Shown here piece after piece: positions 11,711-24,195 of a DNA stretch of 64,000 bases. The position numbers and the translations under genes are program-made. The notes beneath the pieces were generated by a model, which saw only the letters and a program-made list of their open reading frames with translations, was not told where the DNA came from and searched no databases. The first letter of the stretch is position 1. Every line of letters begins with the position of its first letter. Origin of the DNA: Chenopodium formosanum (lineage: Eukaryota > Streptophyta > Magnoliopsida > Caryophyllales > Amaranthaceae); contig CM044877.1 of assembly GCA_024500155.1 (NCBI GenBank), positions 28,552,501 to 28,616,500 of the forward strand. Direction: 5' to 3'.

Positions 11711-12855
11711 TGTTGGGTTTCGACGAGTCCGACCCACCGCAAAAAGAAACCCTACCCAAAACTAAACTCACAATAATTATAACCACAAAGCATAATTAAA
11801 TTAAACACAATATTAAGTAAGAGATTAATATCTTTGTAGTGTGCTTCAATCACTTAATGCTCACACGAGGACCTCCAATGAAGTCAACCTGCAACGCGGG
11901 CACCAAAATTGGTCTATTGCCTTGGAATTAGCAAGGCGTGACCTAAACTCTAGTAATTATGTTAAAAGGTTTTCACAGTGTAATGCCTTTTTCAACAATT
12001 ACTCAAATTAACAATCCTGAGGCATGCCATGGGTGTTTATAAGGAAAGGTTCCTTGTTAATTCCACTCATCTTTCAATGTGGGACTTTTTAACAAAAAAT
12101 TCCCACATGGAAAGATTGTTGAATTCAATCCTTCATTAAATAAACCAAGCAGTAACTAAGTAACAAGTGTCACATTGTTAGGTGATGACCACTTCCTTAC
12201 TTGCTCCCCAGGCAACTCACATGCATTGTGAGCTAACCATGTGTCACCCAACCTTGAGCCCCAAATTGGGCTTGGTTGGGCCACTCACTTTTTGGCCCGT
12301 GTTCATGACCCTTGACCCGGGTTCATGGCCCATGCCACATCGTGCTGCCACCGTGGCGTGTTGCCACTTAGCGGCTGCCAACGTGGCTGCCACATGGCAC
12401 TACCACGTGTGCTGCCACATGGTGTGCTGCCATGTGTGCTGCCACGTGGCACACTCCTATTTTGCGCGCTTCCCTAGCCTTTCGTGTGGCTAAGATTTTA
12501 ACTGTTACTTGAAGCATTTTCCCGTCTCGCGAATTCCTACATTTTGGCTAAACTTTCGGTGCTCGGATTCGACGCTCCAAGCTCGAATTTTCGACGTCTA
12601 AATATCAATCACCTGGGTGACTCATTAATTCCTTCCGAATTAATTCGTCGCATCTATTCGATAGTTGCTTGGGTGTGACCCAAAGTGTTCAGTAAAGATT
12701 AAGCTGTAATATTAATTTCTCATTAATATAACCGATCAGAAGCGGCCTTCACCCAAGCATTTCGATCACTTAACCTCACTAAATAATTAGCTTTCTAATA
12801 ATTCTGAACCCTCTATTAGAGTAATACACTTTTTCAAAGGACACCATTCTTTTCA
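11711..12855 (-). repeat. E-family LTR (3' LTR of a minus-strand Ty1/copia element)
   Basis: On the plus strand it starts TGTTGGGTTTCG and ends TTTTCA. It is followed by ATCTCCCACTTGTCC, which on the minus strand is a PPT (AAGTGGGAGAT), as expected for a copia element reading leftward. The same LTR recurs at 36582-37842 as a solo copy and at 6300-6747 as a fragment. On the sense strand a TATA-like CTTATAAACACCC lies near 12028-12042. Upstream of it is a G+C-rich array of GCTGCCACGTGG-like units (about 12345-12455). Confidence 0.75.
12345..12455. repeat. CCACGTGG-type dyad array in the E LTR
   Basis: Degenerate short repeats built on GCTGCCACGTGG or GCTGCCACATGG occur head to tail. They contain the palindromes CCACGTGG and CCATGTGG. 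The same array is in the E fragment at 6303-6430. It lies about 300 bp upstream (sense strand) of the LTR TATA-like box. CACGTG is the plant G-box core, a bZIP/bHLH site, so a promoter role is inferred. Confidence 0.6.
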
Positions 12856-15800
12856 ATCTCCCACTTGTCCTTCTAGATAAGTGCGCTTTTAGTGTATAGC
12901 CTTTTTCCTATGTCACTTAATGTCTCTTCATGAACTATAAGGTAATAATTACTCGTCATCCTTATTATGTCCAGAAGTGTTTCTCGATCTCGAGTCGAAC
13001 TGTCAATAAACAGATGATTTCTAAAATCCATCCGAGCACGGCCATGCATTTTACAATCTCTCTCTCTATTTTAGTAGGGGGACATTCCCAGTCTTGTAAT
13101 TTTAGCTTCCCTTACTGAGAGTACCTTTCTGCCCAAGTGTTTCCATTACAATCCTCTTTCACAGCAGACGTTTGACAACATTAAAGCGGACTAGTACTCA
13201 AACAAGAGAACTCACAATACTCATGGTCGAGGAAATAGGTTGCGATAGCCATAATGAGAAGTATACTTATGACATTTTTTAATCTCTTAAAGTATTCTCA
13301 TAGGTCGATCCAATATGGTTCTAAAACATTACATGTGCAAATGATTTATGACAATCATGTCCTTGTAGCACAAGAAACAGTGCTATAAATCAAACTACAC
13401 ATTCATCTCAAGTGGTCATTAATCGTCCATCGTTTAAATGACTTTGATTAAGGACAAGTTTTTATTATAATATTCAATGTTCACTTAATAGGTGTTTCCT
13501 TATTAAGACTGGTCTTGATACCCTATTTGAATATTCTAAGAATCGACTGGACTCATTATTTTATCCTAAACCATAATTAAATAGAAAACAGAGTGATAAA
13601 ATTGCATGAAATTTTAAATTACTCCAAAACCTGAATGGTTCATCTTATTATAATTGGTTTTTCCAAATTTTGTAAGATAAGCACTCTTTATAAAAATCTA
13701 TAGAAATCACATCCATATCTAAAATGCTTGATTTATTTCATGCAATTGTGAATGTTGTCGTTCAATTATTGCATAGGTTTAATTATAATTACTTTGCTAA
13801 TCTAAGCATATTCATTACTGATCACTTTCATAATAAGATGATAAAATTTTAAAGTGCAATAAATTATGTGTGATTTAGGATTTATTGTCCACTCCAACTC
13901 ATTTTCATGATTGAGATCTTTAACTTGACAACCCACAATCATTAATGTTCAACAACGAACTTTTCATAGTTTATCTTATTTATTATTGCCTTTAAGGCAA
14001 CAATATTCTCAACATATATTTAGGATACTTCCATATGATGCATTGCTTGGGTTTCACTCCAAATGGCTCACAATGATTTGGGATACCCTAATCACTTGTG
14101 ATCAAGGAAATTTACTTTAAATTCCTGCACATTACGCATGGATGTACGTCCATGTTACCATTCTCAAGCCACAACTCATTGTTAGCTCGTGCTTATAAAT
14201 GGCTTTCTTGTTAAGGATTTAATCCTTGTTAAGGTTTTTTCTTGCAAAATAAACTCTCAAATTGTGTTTGTTTCCACAAGTCAAGAACTCATCCTGTTAC
14301 TTATCCAAGTAATTTATATGTTCTTGGCCATAATCTAACGATCTATTACGTAGATTCAGGTTGATTGGTACTATATACATACTTCACATGCTCTAAGCAG
14401 ATAAGTCATGTGACGATTCCATATCATCGCGTTCATGATAAATTTTATTGTAGAATTATAATCATTCTTTTTCCACCCACGTTACATTTTAGCTCATCCA
14501 GTTTCACTGAGTCTTGCTAAACTGTTTGTTGTGTGATATGGTTGAAAGTAACTACTAAAGTCTTTCTTTTTTGACTTAGTATTTAGCCTAACTCATACTT
14601 AGTTCAAACATTTACTTAGTTTTATACATACGGGTTGAAAGTCTTTCAATGTCCTTCAATTCATGTTTAACACGATAAATTCCTATACTTGTTTAAACAT
14701 ATTTTTAAGTCTATATAATAGATCTTAATACCCAGTACATACTAAGTGTTGTCTTTTGCTTGGTCCATTGTTGAAAATACTTTCAAATCTAAGGAATTAG
14801 CATTTGACAGTTAATTTACAACAGAGTTCGTAACTTCTTGTTGGACCTTACAAGATTAACTCTTGCTCCCACTAAACTTCTTATTCATAAGAATTTCTAT
14901 GTTTCTTCATAAGTCAATCCTTAACTTTATGAGAAAACACTTTCCAATTCCTTTATGCAATGCTTCCTTAAATCCCATAATGGATTTCTTGAGCTTGTTT
15001 TCAAATATAGCATTATTTAGATTTTCAAAACCCTTAGACTATTTTCATAGTCACTTCCAAAATCCTACTTTAGGAAAGCGGTTTTGGTATCTATTTTGCC
15101 ATATGTCATATGTGCAATTTTTCTAGAATAACCACAAAAGACTTGAGCAATCCGATTGGTGAATAGGTTTTTATTATAATCAACTCCGTGAATTTAATTA
15201 TATCCTTTTCAGCCAATCTATCTATGTATGAATATACATTTCCACATTTGTTAGTTTTCTCCATGAAAACTTATTTGCAATCAATGGGTTTTTCACCCTC
15301 ATGCAAATTAATCAAGTTTTAAACATGGAGTCTATTTTGGATCTTATGGCCTCTAACCATTATTTGGAATTTGGATTTGTCGTAGCTATTATACAAGACA
15401 TTATTCCCTTACTATCTAATAGTAAATAGTTTGCTTGTAAGTCTTAGGTTTATTTCTAACTTAATAGAAAATTTATAGGATTCAATCAAAGCCGTTGGCG
15501 AATTCTATACCTATACAGGGTTGTTGCATCAAACACTGAGTTTTAAGGCGCTTCCAAAGCCCTTTGATTATCTTGATCTTACTCCAACTTTTCAAAAGTT
15601 TAGTTAGTAATGAAATCTCTTTTAAGGCACTTGTAAAGTCCTTTAGAGTATTCTTGATCAAGTATTCTTACGAAGCCCTTTTTAAGGTCTTACGAGATTC
15701 TCAATTCTTGTTTGTTGCTAATCTCGATGGTCATAAAGTTCATTTTCCTCCCACTTGTCGTTTTGGAAATGTGTTCCTTTCCAGAAAGACATCACTTTGA

Positions 15801-18000
15801 GCAACAAACATTATGTTTTCATTTAGGTTGTGGAGGTAGTGCCCGTAGTCTCACTTGAAAGCTTACAAAGAGACATGTATATTGTATTTGGGTAATAGTT
15901 TGTTGTGAAACAAACAATTAGCTCCCACTTGAGCTATTTTAGCCTTTAATGAGCCATTAAACTCCCACTGAACCACCTAGCTCTTGCTAAGCCAGTGAGC
16001 TCCCACTGAGCCAGTGAACTCCCACTGTGGCTAAGATTTTTATACATACACTTGAAAAGACATTTATAAGTTAATTATATCCATAACTTAATACGGTGTC
16101 CTTTCTTAGCTCCGACATTTTGTTTAGTGTAACATTAGTTCTTTGTTCAAAGATTTAGGAATTATATAATAAGGGGTGTGATCCATCATTGTTCGAGTCA
16201 TTTTTAAATGGCATCGAGGTCTCCGTGAAGAAACACTATGTTCTTTGTTGAGTTATTTATGAAAATTTCAATTTCACAACTTTGTGATGGCCACGCTTGG
16301 CTCTAGCAAACATCGCTCGATCTAATCTCGACGTTTTGATATCTTTCAAAGTTGATTCTGTACTTCATTGAACTCTTGAACTACTCAAGGTTATGTTTGT
16401 TCACATTGATAATTAAAGCCATATTCTTTCAAATTCCTCATGAAACGTTTAAGTAATTGAATCCTCTTTAGCTTTCGGAGTTAATTGTCGATACCAAGAA
16501 CAATAACTCTTTACTTTGTCAGTTTTTAACAAGTTAGACTTGCTTTTCTTAGATTAATTTAGAATCAATCAACTGTCAAGAGCTTATGTAGCCTTGACTA
16601 CGTTCTAGTTAAAGTGACATTGCTAAAGATGTTCGGAGCACAAATCATGCTTGTGATTTGAACTTTTTGTGTTTTCATGTTAGAGAAATGTTTGTTTATA
16701 ATAAAGCATTCATGACTCACGATTTAGACAACCATTCCCTTTAAATAAATTAGCAACTATTGCTCTTTACTTTGAATGTGAGTCCCTTCGTGTGTTAACG
16801 AATTGTTTGCTGATTATGGAACATAATAATAATTTATTTGTTCCCGCATTAGCTTAAAAGGTCTTTACACAAAGCATACGACCTTACAATTGATGTAGCA
16901 CCGCTTGCTTCATTCTAAGCTTGTAAGTCAATAACTTAGTTTATCTTCAATACTTTGAGGTCACTTTCAAAGTGGAATACTCAAGAAGTATCTGATACTT
17001 GTGAAAATAATAACTTGCTAAGTTAATTAGAATAAAATGAACTCTTTAGCAGAAATGGAATCTTATTCCTTTTCTTTATTCCTTGATTCCTATAATTCTT
17101 ATCATATTTTATCTCATAATCTTCCAGAATCATTTTGTAAGAGTGGTTGAATTTTATACTTTGTCAGTAAAAATTAAGCATCTAATGCGCCGTAAAACAA
17201 AGTTCCATCTTTTCCTTTAATTCGTACTTGAATTAATACATCAATGAGTTGTACTTACTCGCGTATAAAGCAAAAATATATGTTTGTTGTCAAGAATTGA
17301 CAATTTTGAGTTTCCAACTCAATACTTCATGTTAATCAAAACTACCTAGTATTTTGAATACATGATGTCCAACCGTCCTTTCGGACTTATAAAAGTCATT
17401 TATGAGAATTGTATCTATAGAATTGCCTTTTCTTTCTTTGAGAACCATTCTCAACGATTTCCTTTACCAATTATGGAAAATAATATAGTTTGATTTGGAA
17501 TTCTTTAAATATAAGTGTAAAGTATAACCATTTTTCAAGTAAATAACATAATAAGTTTGAAAATTAAAAAGTATTCATGCAAAAATTTTCAATCTTATTA
17601 AACGTCTTATCCACGCATTAACTTTGTCCCCATTTAGCTAGAATTAGTCGATTCCAAGATCCGAAAAAACAAAGAGTTGTGAAGCATGCTTTGGCTTATC
17701 TCAACACTCAATCTCCTATGGTAAACAACTCTTTGCTAATGGCTCCAAGCCACTCTTGGTTGGATAAATCATCGCACCTAATGCTCTCTCAACAACTTAT
17801 CCACTTTTCTACAACATGTTTGGACTCCATCACTCATATCGTTGAGTATGAACAAAACGAACTTGCATACTTGATATGCCTTACGTATCTTAGGGAGTAT
17901 TAGTGATGCCTTGATTTGGCGTAGCCCATCACTACTCTCAATTGGTTGATAAGTGTTGTTTTGGAATGGCAAGTTTTACTAAATATTTTAGGGACCTAGG
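12856..18000 (-). pseudogene. Decayed Ty1/copia internal region
   Basis: Minus-strand translation of 15050-15420 gives an eroded but recognisable copia RT. A 'W..KISF' and 'GVDYNKNLFT' block matches the family's GVDYDETFSP site, and it is followed by GKIDTKTAFLK, matching the family's MDVKTAFLNG. Reading leftward, RNase H remains should lie between about 15000 and the PPT at 12856; integrase and gag remains should lie between 15400 and 18000. I could not place individual motifs there. The region is AT-rich and full of stops and small indels, so it is old. Small open frames such as those at 14863 or 15564 (plus) are chance. The upstream limit near 18000 is approximate, and no matching 5' LTR was found. 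Confidence 0.65.
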
Positions 18001-20224
18001 GTTTCTATATTGGTTAATTTAAGTGAACTTAATTAATCATCACAACATTCAAAATCCTAAACATGGACGTATAATTCATATATAAATACTCTTAAATATA
18101 TGTCGAAAACATTAATAAAGATTCAATTGTAAACTAGTATGACCGCTTGAGTCTTCGAGTCTTCAAGGGACGACTTTTACTACTTCATGGCTTCGTCTTC
18201 CAAGAACCTCCGTCTTCATGACATGGCAACAATTATGCAAATACTAGTACCTACAATTAGGACTAATCTAAATATTAAGGTACAAAAATACTCAACAGTT
18301 CACATATCGTATTTAGATTTACAAAAATACATCACGGATCGCAGTCCGTATTTTCTACCCTAATCGGACCCCACTAGTTGCTATTTTATAAAACCTGTGA
18401 GAGAATATACATTCCGTTCATCCATTCACCATTTGTGAATAGCCCATGCATTTTACAACGAATAAACAAGTAACAATGCAAAAAACACGCGTAAACTAGT
18501 AACTAATTTAGGTCGTTAATCTAATTACATGCCTAATCAAAACTAGTCAAAAAGTTGTTTAACTGATTATGTAATTTAACGTAATTAATAATTGAAGCTC
18601 CCGCTAAATTCCGCATCCATCTTAATTAATCCAATTCATTAAGCTGTGAAAACCAAATATTTGCCAAAATTAAAATTTGCAAATGCTGCTAAAAAACCGA
18701 GGCCTAGCCTACAACATTTATTAAAATAATTAAAACCAATTAAATAAATAAAAACAATTAAAATGGCAAAATTAAGCAAAAATACGTACTCCAAAATGTC
18801 CAAATGCCTAGCACCAAGACTTGGAGTGCTCACTACTCGCACAACCAATTGATGCTTAATGAACGTGGGAGTGGTCCGTTCTCACAAAGCGTTAAACTGT
18901 CCACATCAGCGAAATTTCACGCACCAAGTCGTGGCCCTTGATGGCCATGTCGTACGAACTCATTGCACCGCATTACTTCGCAAGCAATGCATACGCTTAC
19001 TAACCCCTATTTAGCACCAACATACATACACATATGTAGTATGCCCCGCACCACAAGGCTCGATCACATGCAAGCAACCACGGGCAGCCGAGCCAAGGCA
19101 CAACAGCCAACACATGGCCGGCCTGCTACTGCACCATGGTGCTACTGCTGCCACGGCTTGGCGGCCGTGCTTGCTCACCATGGCAGCAACCACACATGGC
19201 TGCACTAATGTCGTGGGTGCCATTAGACGCTACATGCGGGTTGCATGCTATGTAGCTCGGCTCGCCTAGGGGCATTTCGCCTTTGATTTGCGTGCAAAAC
19301 CACGGGTTTTTAACCCCATTTTGAGTGACTATTAATTAGTTACATATTAATTTTGGAATTAATAAAATTGAGCCAAAATGAGAAATTAAACAAGTCTAAC
19401 TTTAATTAAAAATTCATAAAAGGTGCATGCAACCAAAATTATTTCCAAGAACCATTCTTAAAAAAAATTGGTTTAACTTGGTACAATAAAATAATGAGGG
19501 TAATAACTCACTATTAATTTAATTAATTTAAATTAATCATGAGATTTTTACAAATTAAAAGGGAGTTGAAAATATGAACACAAGTTCATTAAATAAATTC
19601 CAACTTTAACACTTGTGAATCCTTGAAAAATTGTATCTTCTAATATGAATATAAATAAAATTTATATTACAAAATTCAAACTTTATGATTCCAATCACAT
19701 AAATAAATAAAAAGTTCAACCAAAAATTCATGGAATTTAGTAATTCAAAGTTTCTATCACCTAAAACAATTAAAGATTGAATCTTTAGTACTTGGAAGCA
19801 ACAAAGATTAAACTTTTCACACTTAATGCAATTAATTTGCAATTATGTGAAAAATAAAACCAAAATTTCAAGCACATATAACTATCAAGTAATTATGCTT
19901 AAAGAGGTTTAAAATTGCATATAAATTAAGGAATGAACCAAATACATAATCACTATAAATATGCAATAAATTTTTAAGGTTAGAAAGACTTCCAATTTTT
20001 TGTCAAAACGAAAAATCCTTCAAAAAGTGCGTTTCTGGTCGTTTTTTGGCTGAAAACACAATCCTAGTAGGGTAAAACCATTTCCAGAATGCCTTTTCCA
20101 CAAAAAATTCTCTATTTTTGGGCAAAAATTTTGGTTCAAGGATGGAATCAGCTCTAATATGGGTTTAAAATTCATAAAACCGAGCTCTAATATGGGTTTA
20201 AAATAATGATTATTCATGTTCTTC
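18001..20224. other. AT-rich unassigned repeat-derived sequence
   Basis: No coding domain is visible on either strand. The region is AT-rich apart from a G+C-rich patch at 18900-19270 with CATGG-centred palindromes, including GCACCATGGTGC near 19130, which resembles the promoter-side arrays of the copia LTRs. A 20-bp phrase GCTCTAATATGGGTTTAAAA occurs twice (20151-20170 and 20183-20202). It may hold the leader and 5' LTR of the copia element to its left, but no LTR border or PBS could be fixed. Confidence 0.5.
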
Positions 20225-20932
20225 TTTAGAAAATTGCATGATGATTGATTCTCTTGATCATGTTGTGTCTTCCATGCATGAGCACTTGCTCACCTCTAAT
20301 GATTCTCTTGTGAATGTTTTGTTGAACAAGGAAAAGATAGTTACTCCTACAAAGGAAATGGCTTGGTATGAAGATGTTCTAAATGGAGGCATTGAGGATG
20401 TTGAAGTGCAAATGTGTTTGAGAATTTCTAGCCAACCAACATTACAAGTGGCAACATTTAAGGAAGGTAAAGGTGTTCCAATGGTATAGCTCAAACCTAT
20501 TCCAACACACCATAGGTATGAATTTTTGGGACGCAACTCCACTTTTCCCGTGATTGTTAGCTCTTCTTTGAGTGAGCATCAAGCTGTGTGGTATTTTGAG
20601 AAATTACCAAAGTGCTTTAGGTTATACCATTGATGACCTCAAAGGTATAAGCCCCGCTTTGTGTACACATCACATAACTCTTGAGGAGGGTGCTTTACCT
20701 TCTATTGAGAGACAACAAAAGCTACATCCCCGAATGGGAGAGGTAGTGAAGAAGGATATCACCAAAAATTAGATGCGGGAATCATTTTCCCCATTTCTAG
20801 TTCTAGGATGTGTATAGACTATAGACATCTAAACACATCTACAAAGAAATATCATTCCCCCCTTTCCTTTTATTGATCAAACGCTTGAGAGATTAACAAG
20901 GCACAAGTTCTATTGTTTTTCTTGATGGGTAT
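20225..20932 (+). pseudogene. Athila-like Ty3/gypsy RT fragment
   Basis: The plus strand reads, with breaks, YEFLGRNSTFPVIV then SALGYTIDDLKGISPALCTH (20608-20667), HITLEEGALPSIERQQKLHP and VVKKDI. These are the usual lead-in to the RT of Athila-type elements. Later pieces (VCIDYR- and FIDQ-like, about 20805-20890, then FLDGY-like at 20920) follow with stops. The stretch carrying the first RT motifs is shortened, so part of the domain is deleted. The sequence is cut at 20932 by the 3' LTR of element A. The remainder is not seen in the window. Confidence 0.75.
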
Positions 20933-21913
20933 TGTAGGCGTCATTCGAAGTGTGCCTACGTTAAAGCATGTGTGAATATGCTTGGCACACATAGGAAGTG
21001 GGAACCTACATAATACGATTAGGGACAAGGAAAGTAGGGAGCCGCCAACAAGTTTTTAAGGAACTTGTAAACCGTTTACGGATCATAGAAGGCAACCACG
21101 ATAAAGGGACAACGAAGACAACAACGATTGACCCGTGAAGGTTACACCCCATTCATAATACATGAGATTACTAACTCCATATGGTTTGAAACCACAAAAG
21201 GAGGATTGGGGATGATGGTACAAAGTGCGTCATGGAGTCACATTCGCCCGTATTGGCCTCTAGTCGATTCTTATAGTGAAAAATGATTCCTGCGATCTGA
21301 AAGGCATACAAACAAAATATTCAATTCGCTCCAAACTATTATTTAGATAAATTGGTTTAACATTAATGCAACACATAATTCTATAAAATTTGTGATCACT
21401 TTAATTAACAACAAGATTAAAAAAGAACCTAAATCGGTCGTCCAAATTATCTTATTAGGCGTAATTTTCAATTACATATTCCCTTTAAACATTAAAAATG
21501 GTGATCATAAAAAATATAATAGAATTATCATTAATATTGGAAGCAATTAAACAATAAATCCAACAATATAAAATCGTTAGAAAAATAATAGAAATAAAAG
21601 GAACATATTTCTTACTTTGATTTTGTTTGCTTGCAACTTTAAAATAATCAACGAGTTAGTAACTTCAAGGAAAAATAATAAAACAATAATTAAATTAAAT
21701 TAAATTAAATAGAGTTTATTTGGGGCCAAACCCTCAAACAGTTCTACCTTTCACGCATTGGCTTAAGGATAAAACCACGAGTAAAGTATGGATTCCTAAG
21801 AGTGCTTGAAGAGGCAATTTTGAAAGAAGAAGGGTAGGCTAGTGTTTAGGCTAGAGCATAGAGGAGAGAAAAAATAGAGAATTAATTGATGCCCCATACA
21901 TAAAAAATGAGAG

Positions 21914-21924
21914 GGTATTTATAG
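21914..21924 (-). promoter_or_regulatory. TATA box of LTR A
   Basis: The minus strand reads CTATAAATACC. The same box is at 52147-52158 in LTR C, and LTR B has a similar one at 40074-40085. In all three, the dyad array starts 60-70 bp upstream. Confidence 0.7.
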
Positions 21925-21983
21925 AAAAAATGTGCTTAGGGAACACACGGAACCCTAAAAAGATAAAAACCCTAAAAAATTGC

Positions 21984-22233
21984 ACCGTGACACGGCAGAG
22001 GGCACCGTGATACGGTGCCTGGAACCGTCAGACGAGACAAGTTCCCGTGACACGATGGACAGCCTGTGTGACGCGGGAAATATTAAGGGTACGGGGAATA
22101 AAACGCGTGAAGGGTTTACGTGGAAAGGACACGAAATTTCCCTGTGTCACAGCAGGGGAACCGTGCCACGGGGAATCCCACCGTCATATGGTGCATATTC
22201 CCGTGACACGGTGGACAATTACCGTGGCACAGT
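21984..22233. repeat. Phased dyad array, LTR A
   Basis: Copies of the consensus ACCGTGACACGG(T) start at 21984, 22004, 22024, 22044 and 22064, an exact 20-bp period. A second block starts at about 22140, 22160, 22180, 22200 and 22221. Variants such as ACCGTGATACGGT and ACCGTCATATGGT keep most of the dyad. Intervening bases differ, so the motif and its spacing are conserved rather than the whole unit. Confidence 0.9.
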
Positions 22234-22649
22234 ATCCTTTAGTATGTTTTTCCGTCTAAATTCATTTTTAAACCTAATTTCGTTCAGCATTTTAAAGTGA
22301 CGATTGATAATTTCGGGCCATTTCTGATTTATTATTATTAATTGGGCCAAAAAAAGTAAATAAATAAAATAAATAAAAGGTTTAGGACAAAATAAATAAT
22401 AAAATAAAAAGGTTTGGGCCAAAATAATAACACAAAAAGGTTTGGGCTGAAATTATAAAAAAAAAAAAAAAAAGAACTATGCTTTGATTAAACATCAAGA
22501 CTGATCCATGGACTATTCAAAAATTGAATTTAATTAAATACGATTTTTTAAGCGCTCTCGGGATTAAATACTAAACTCGACCAATAATGGCAGTGAAAGG
22601 TTGTTCATCATCGGGTTTGGTTTTGGGGAAATATTTTTAGATGTCTACA

Positions 22650-22664
22650 GAAGACCCACTTTGA
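22650..22664 (-). other. Element A polypurine tract
   Basis: The sense strand reads AAAGTGGGTCTTC immediately before the LTR start TGTAGACATC. Element B has AAAGTGGGGGCTTC at the same place (40811-40824). Confidence 0.65.
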
Positions 22665-22857
22665 CTGAGTTTGTAGAAACGTCAGTTTTGAAAACGATAG
22701 TCAAAGTAGTCGATAGGGACGGAGAATGATTTAAGACGTTCTGCGATCCTAAATCAATCTATGTACGCCGATACCAGTAGAAAAATGTTAGTTTCACAGA
22801 TAAAAGAGTAAAGGGATAGAATACGTATCTGACACCTGTGTATCAGTGACAAATGAG

Positions 22858-23278
22858 TTTGGTAGATTCCTATGCTTGAAGGAATCCACCGAATGACGTT
22901 TGTTGAAATGCTTTTCATGCCTGAGGAAAGCCGACTGATGAATTTGGTAGCTTTCTAAGCATGAAGAAACCTACCGGATGATACTTTACATGCTTCAGGA
23001 AAGTCGACGTATGATTTTGGTGTCATTCTATGCTTGAAGAAATCCACTGATAATGCTTTACATGCTTGAGGAATGCCGACTTGGCGGGTTTCTATACTTG
23101 AAGAAAAATCCACCAATAACGTTTTCCATGCTTGAGGAAAGCGACTTGGCAGTTTTCTATACTTGGAGAAAAATCCACCAATAATGTTTTCCATGCCTAA
23201 GGAAAACCGACTTGGCGATTTTCTATACTTGAAGAAAAATCCACAGATAATGTTTTCCATGCCTGAGGAAAACCGACA
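22858..23278. repeat. Tandem repeats of about 65-75 bp in element A 3' spacer
   Basis: About six units are built on 'ATGCTTGAGGAAAnCCGAC' and 'CTTGAAGAAAAATCCACC'. The three right-hand units (about 23080-23278) are most alike, at 65-67 bp. A minus-strand open frame runs through them only because the unit lacks stops in that frame. Tandem repeats between the coding region and the 3' LTR are a known hypervariable trait of Tat elements. The 22665-22857 and 23279-23587 flanks carry no gene. Confidence 0.8.
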
Positions 23279-23587
23279 ACTGATATAATCGCTGAAATTT
23301 GCAAGTGCATGATGGTTCGATTATCCCTGAATGTGGGCCGCAGATGATTTACCTTCAAGTCGACTATCCGACTATATTAGGTGCTTAAAGTTTCGAAGAT
23401 ATAACCCTGATGCTTGTTAGGGGTAAATCGGTAATTTTGACACCTTTTTAATACTAACTAAAAATTTTCCGTGCAATTCCGCTGAGAAAATAACTGACCA
23501 AAAGTTGCCAAAAATTGCTCCAACTTGGTCAAAGATTCCAAAGTATTCGCCAAAAGGTCAATAGGAGTGAGCAGGTCACAGTAGAAC

Positions 23588-23660
23588 ACCGTGCTACGTG
23601 GAAATATCCCACAACACGGTAGAAAACCCCGTCAGAGAGTGGGTATCCCCGTGACGCGGG
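23588..23660. repeat. Phased dyad array upstream of the antisense PMD gene (A)
   Basis: Units start at 23588, 23608, 23628 and 23648, an exact 20-bp period. The last, CCCGTGACGCGGG, is nearly perfect. The array lies about 100 bp upstream of a TATA-like TTTAAATT (23754-23761), the probable core promoter of the plus-strand PMD gene. Confidence 0.8.
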
Positions 23661-24028
23661 ACTTTTCCTGTTTTTTTTTTTTTTTAATTTTACCGTTACC
23701 TGGTAACGAGGTACGTGGCACGGGAACAGAGTAGTGTAACAGATATTTTATGCTTTAAATTCGCTGCTTCCTTTCCCATTTTCTCACTCCTTCTTCACCA
23801 TTTAGATCTCACCCTCCTGCTGCTCTCTTTCTCTTCTCCATTTTTTTTTTTTTCATAGACAACCATGACACGGCCGGCGTCACCGGCGAGCGGGGATACA
23901 TATCGTGACACGGTGTCCGGTTGCGCACATCCACCCCATTTTTTTTTTTTCGTTTGTTGCCGATGCTGTTGCCTGAGCTCCACTGGGTTCCGCTGCTGCT
24001 GTCGGAGCTCCTCCACCATCCCAAAATC

Positions 24029-24081
24029 ACCGTGACATGGGAAAGCTTCACCGTGCCACGGCTTTTGGCCATCGTGTCACG
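24029..24081. repeat. Dyad units within the transcribed leader of the PMD gene (A)
   Basis: ACCGTGACATGG (24029), ACCGTGCCACGG (24050) and ATCGTGTCACG (24071) recur at 21 bp. Looser copies occur at 23866-23912. They lie between the TATA-like box and the 5' splice site at 24196, so they should be in the mRNA leader if the promoter call is right. Confidence 0.65.
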
Positions 24082-24195
24082 TTGGTTGCGGCTGCATTGT
24101 TTCAGGTTTTTCGAGCTTTTTTAGCTTAAATTTCCACCAAATTCACTCTAATTATTTGCTACTTTCTTCATTTTCAATTTCTCACAAGGATCTAT

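Larger units (their letters stand above)
20933..22649 (-). repeat. Element A 3' LTR
   Basis: On the plus strand it starts TGTAGGCGTC directly after GGTAT in the Athila fragment and ends ATGTCTACA. The sense strand therefore starts TGTAGACATC, as in LTR B. It matches LTR C (51172 onward) over its left two thirds. It holds a sense-strand TATA box (21914-21924) and two dyad arrays (21984-22076 and 22140-22233) upstream of that box. The left end contains an inverted repeat, GTAGGC/GCCTAC (20934-20959). Confidence 0.9.

Noticed and set aside
21984..22076. Regular 20-bp palindromic repeats resembling a small CRISPR array
   Set aside because: The surroundings are a plant retrotransposon LTR, the interval between dyads is only about 7 bp, and there are no cas genes. 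They are promoter-side dyads.
22955..23260. Minus-strand open frame of 101 codons with internal repeats
   Set aside because: It only reflects the stop-free frame of the 65-75 bp tandem repeat; no start context or homologous domain is seen.
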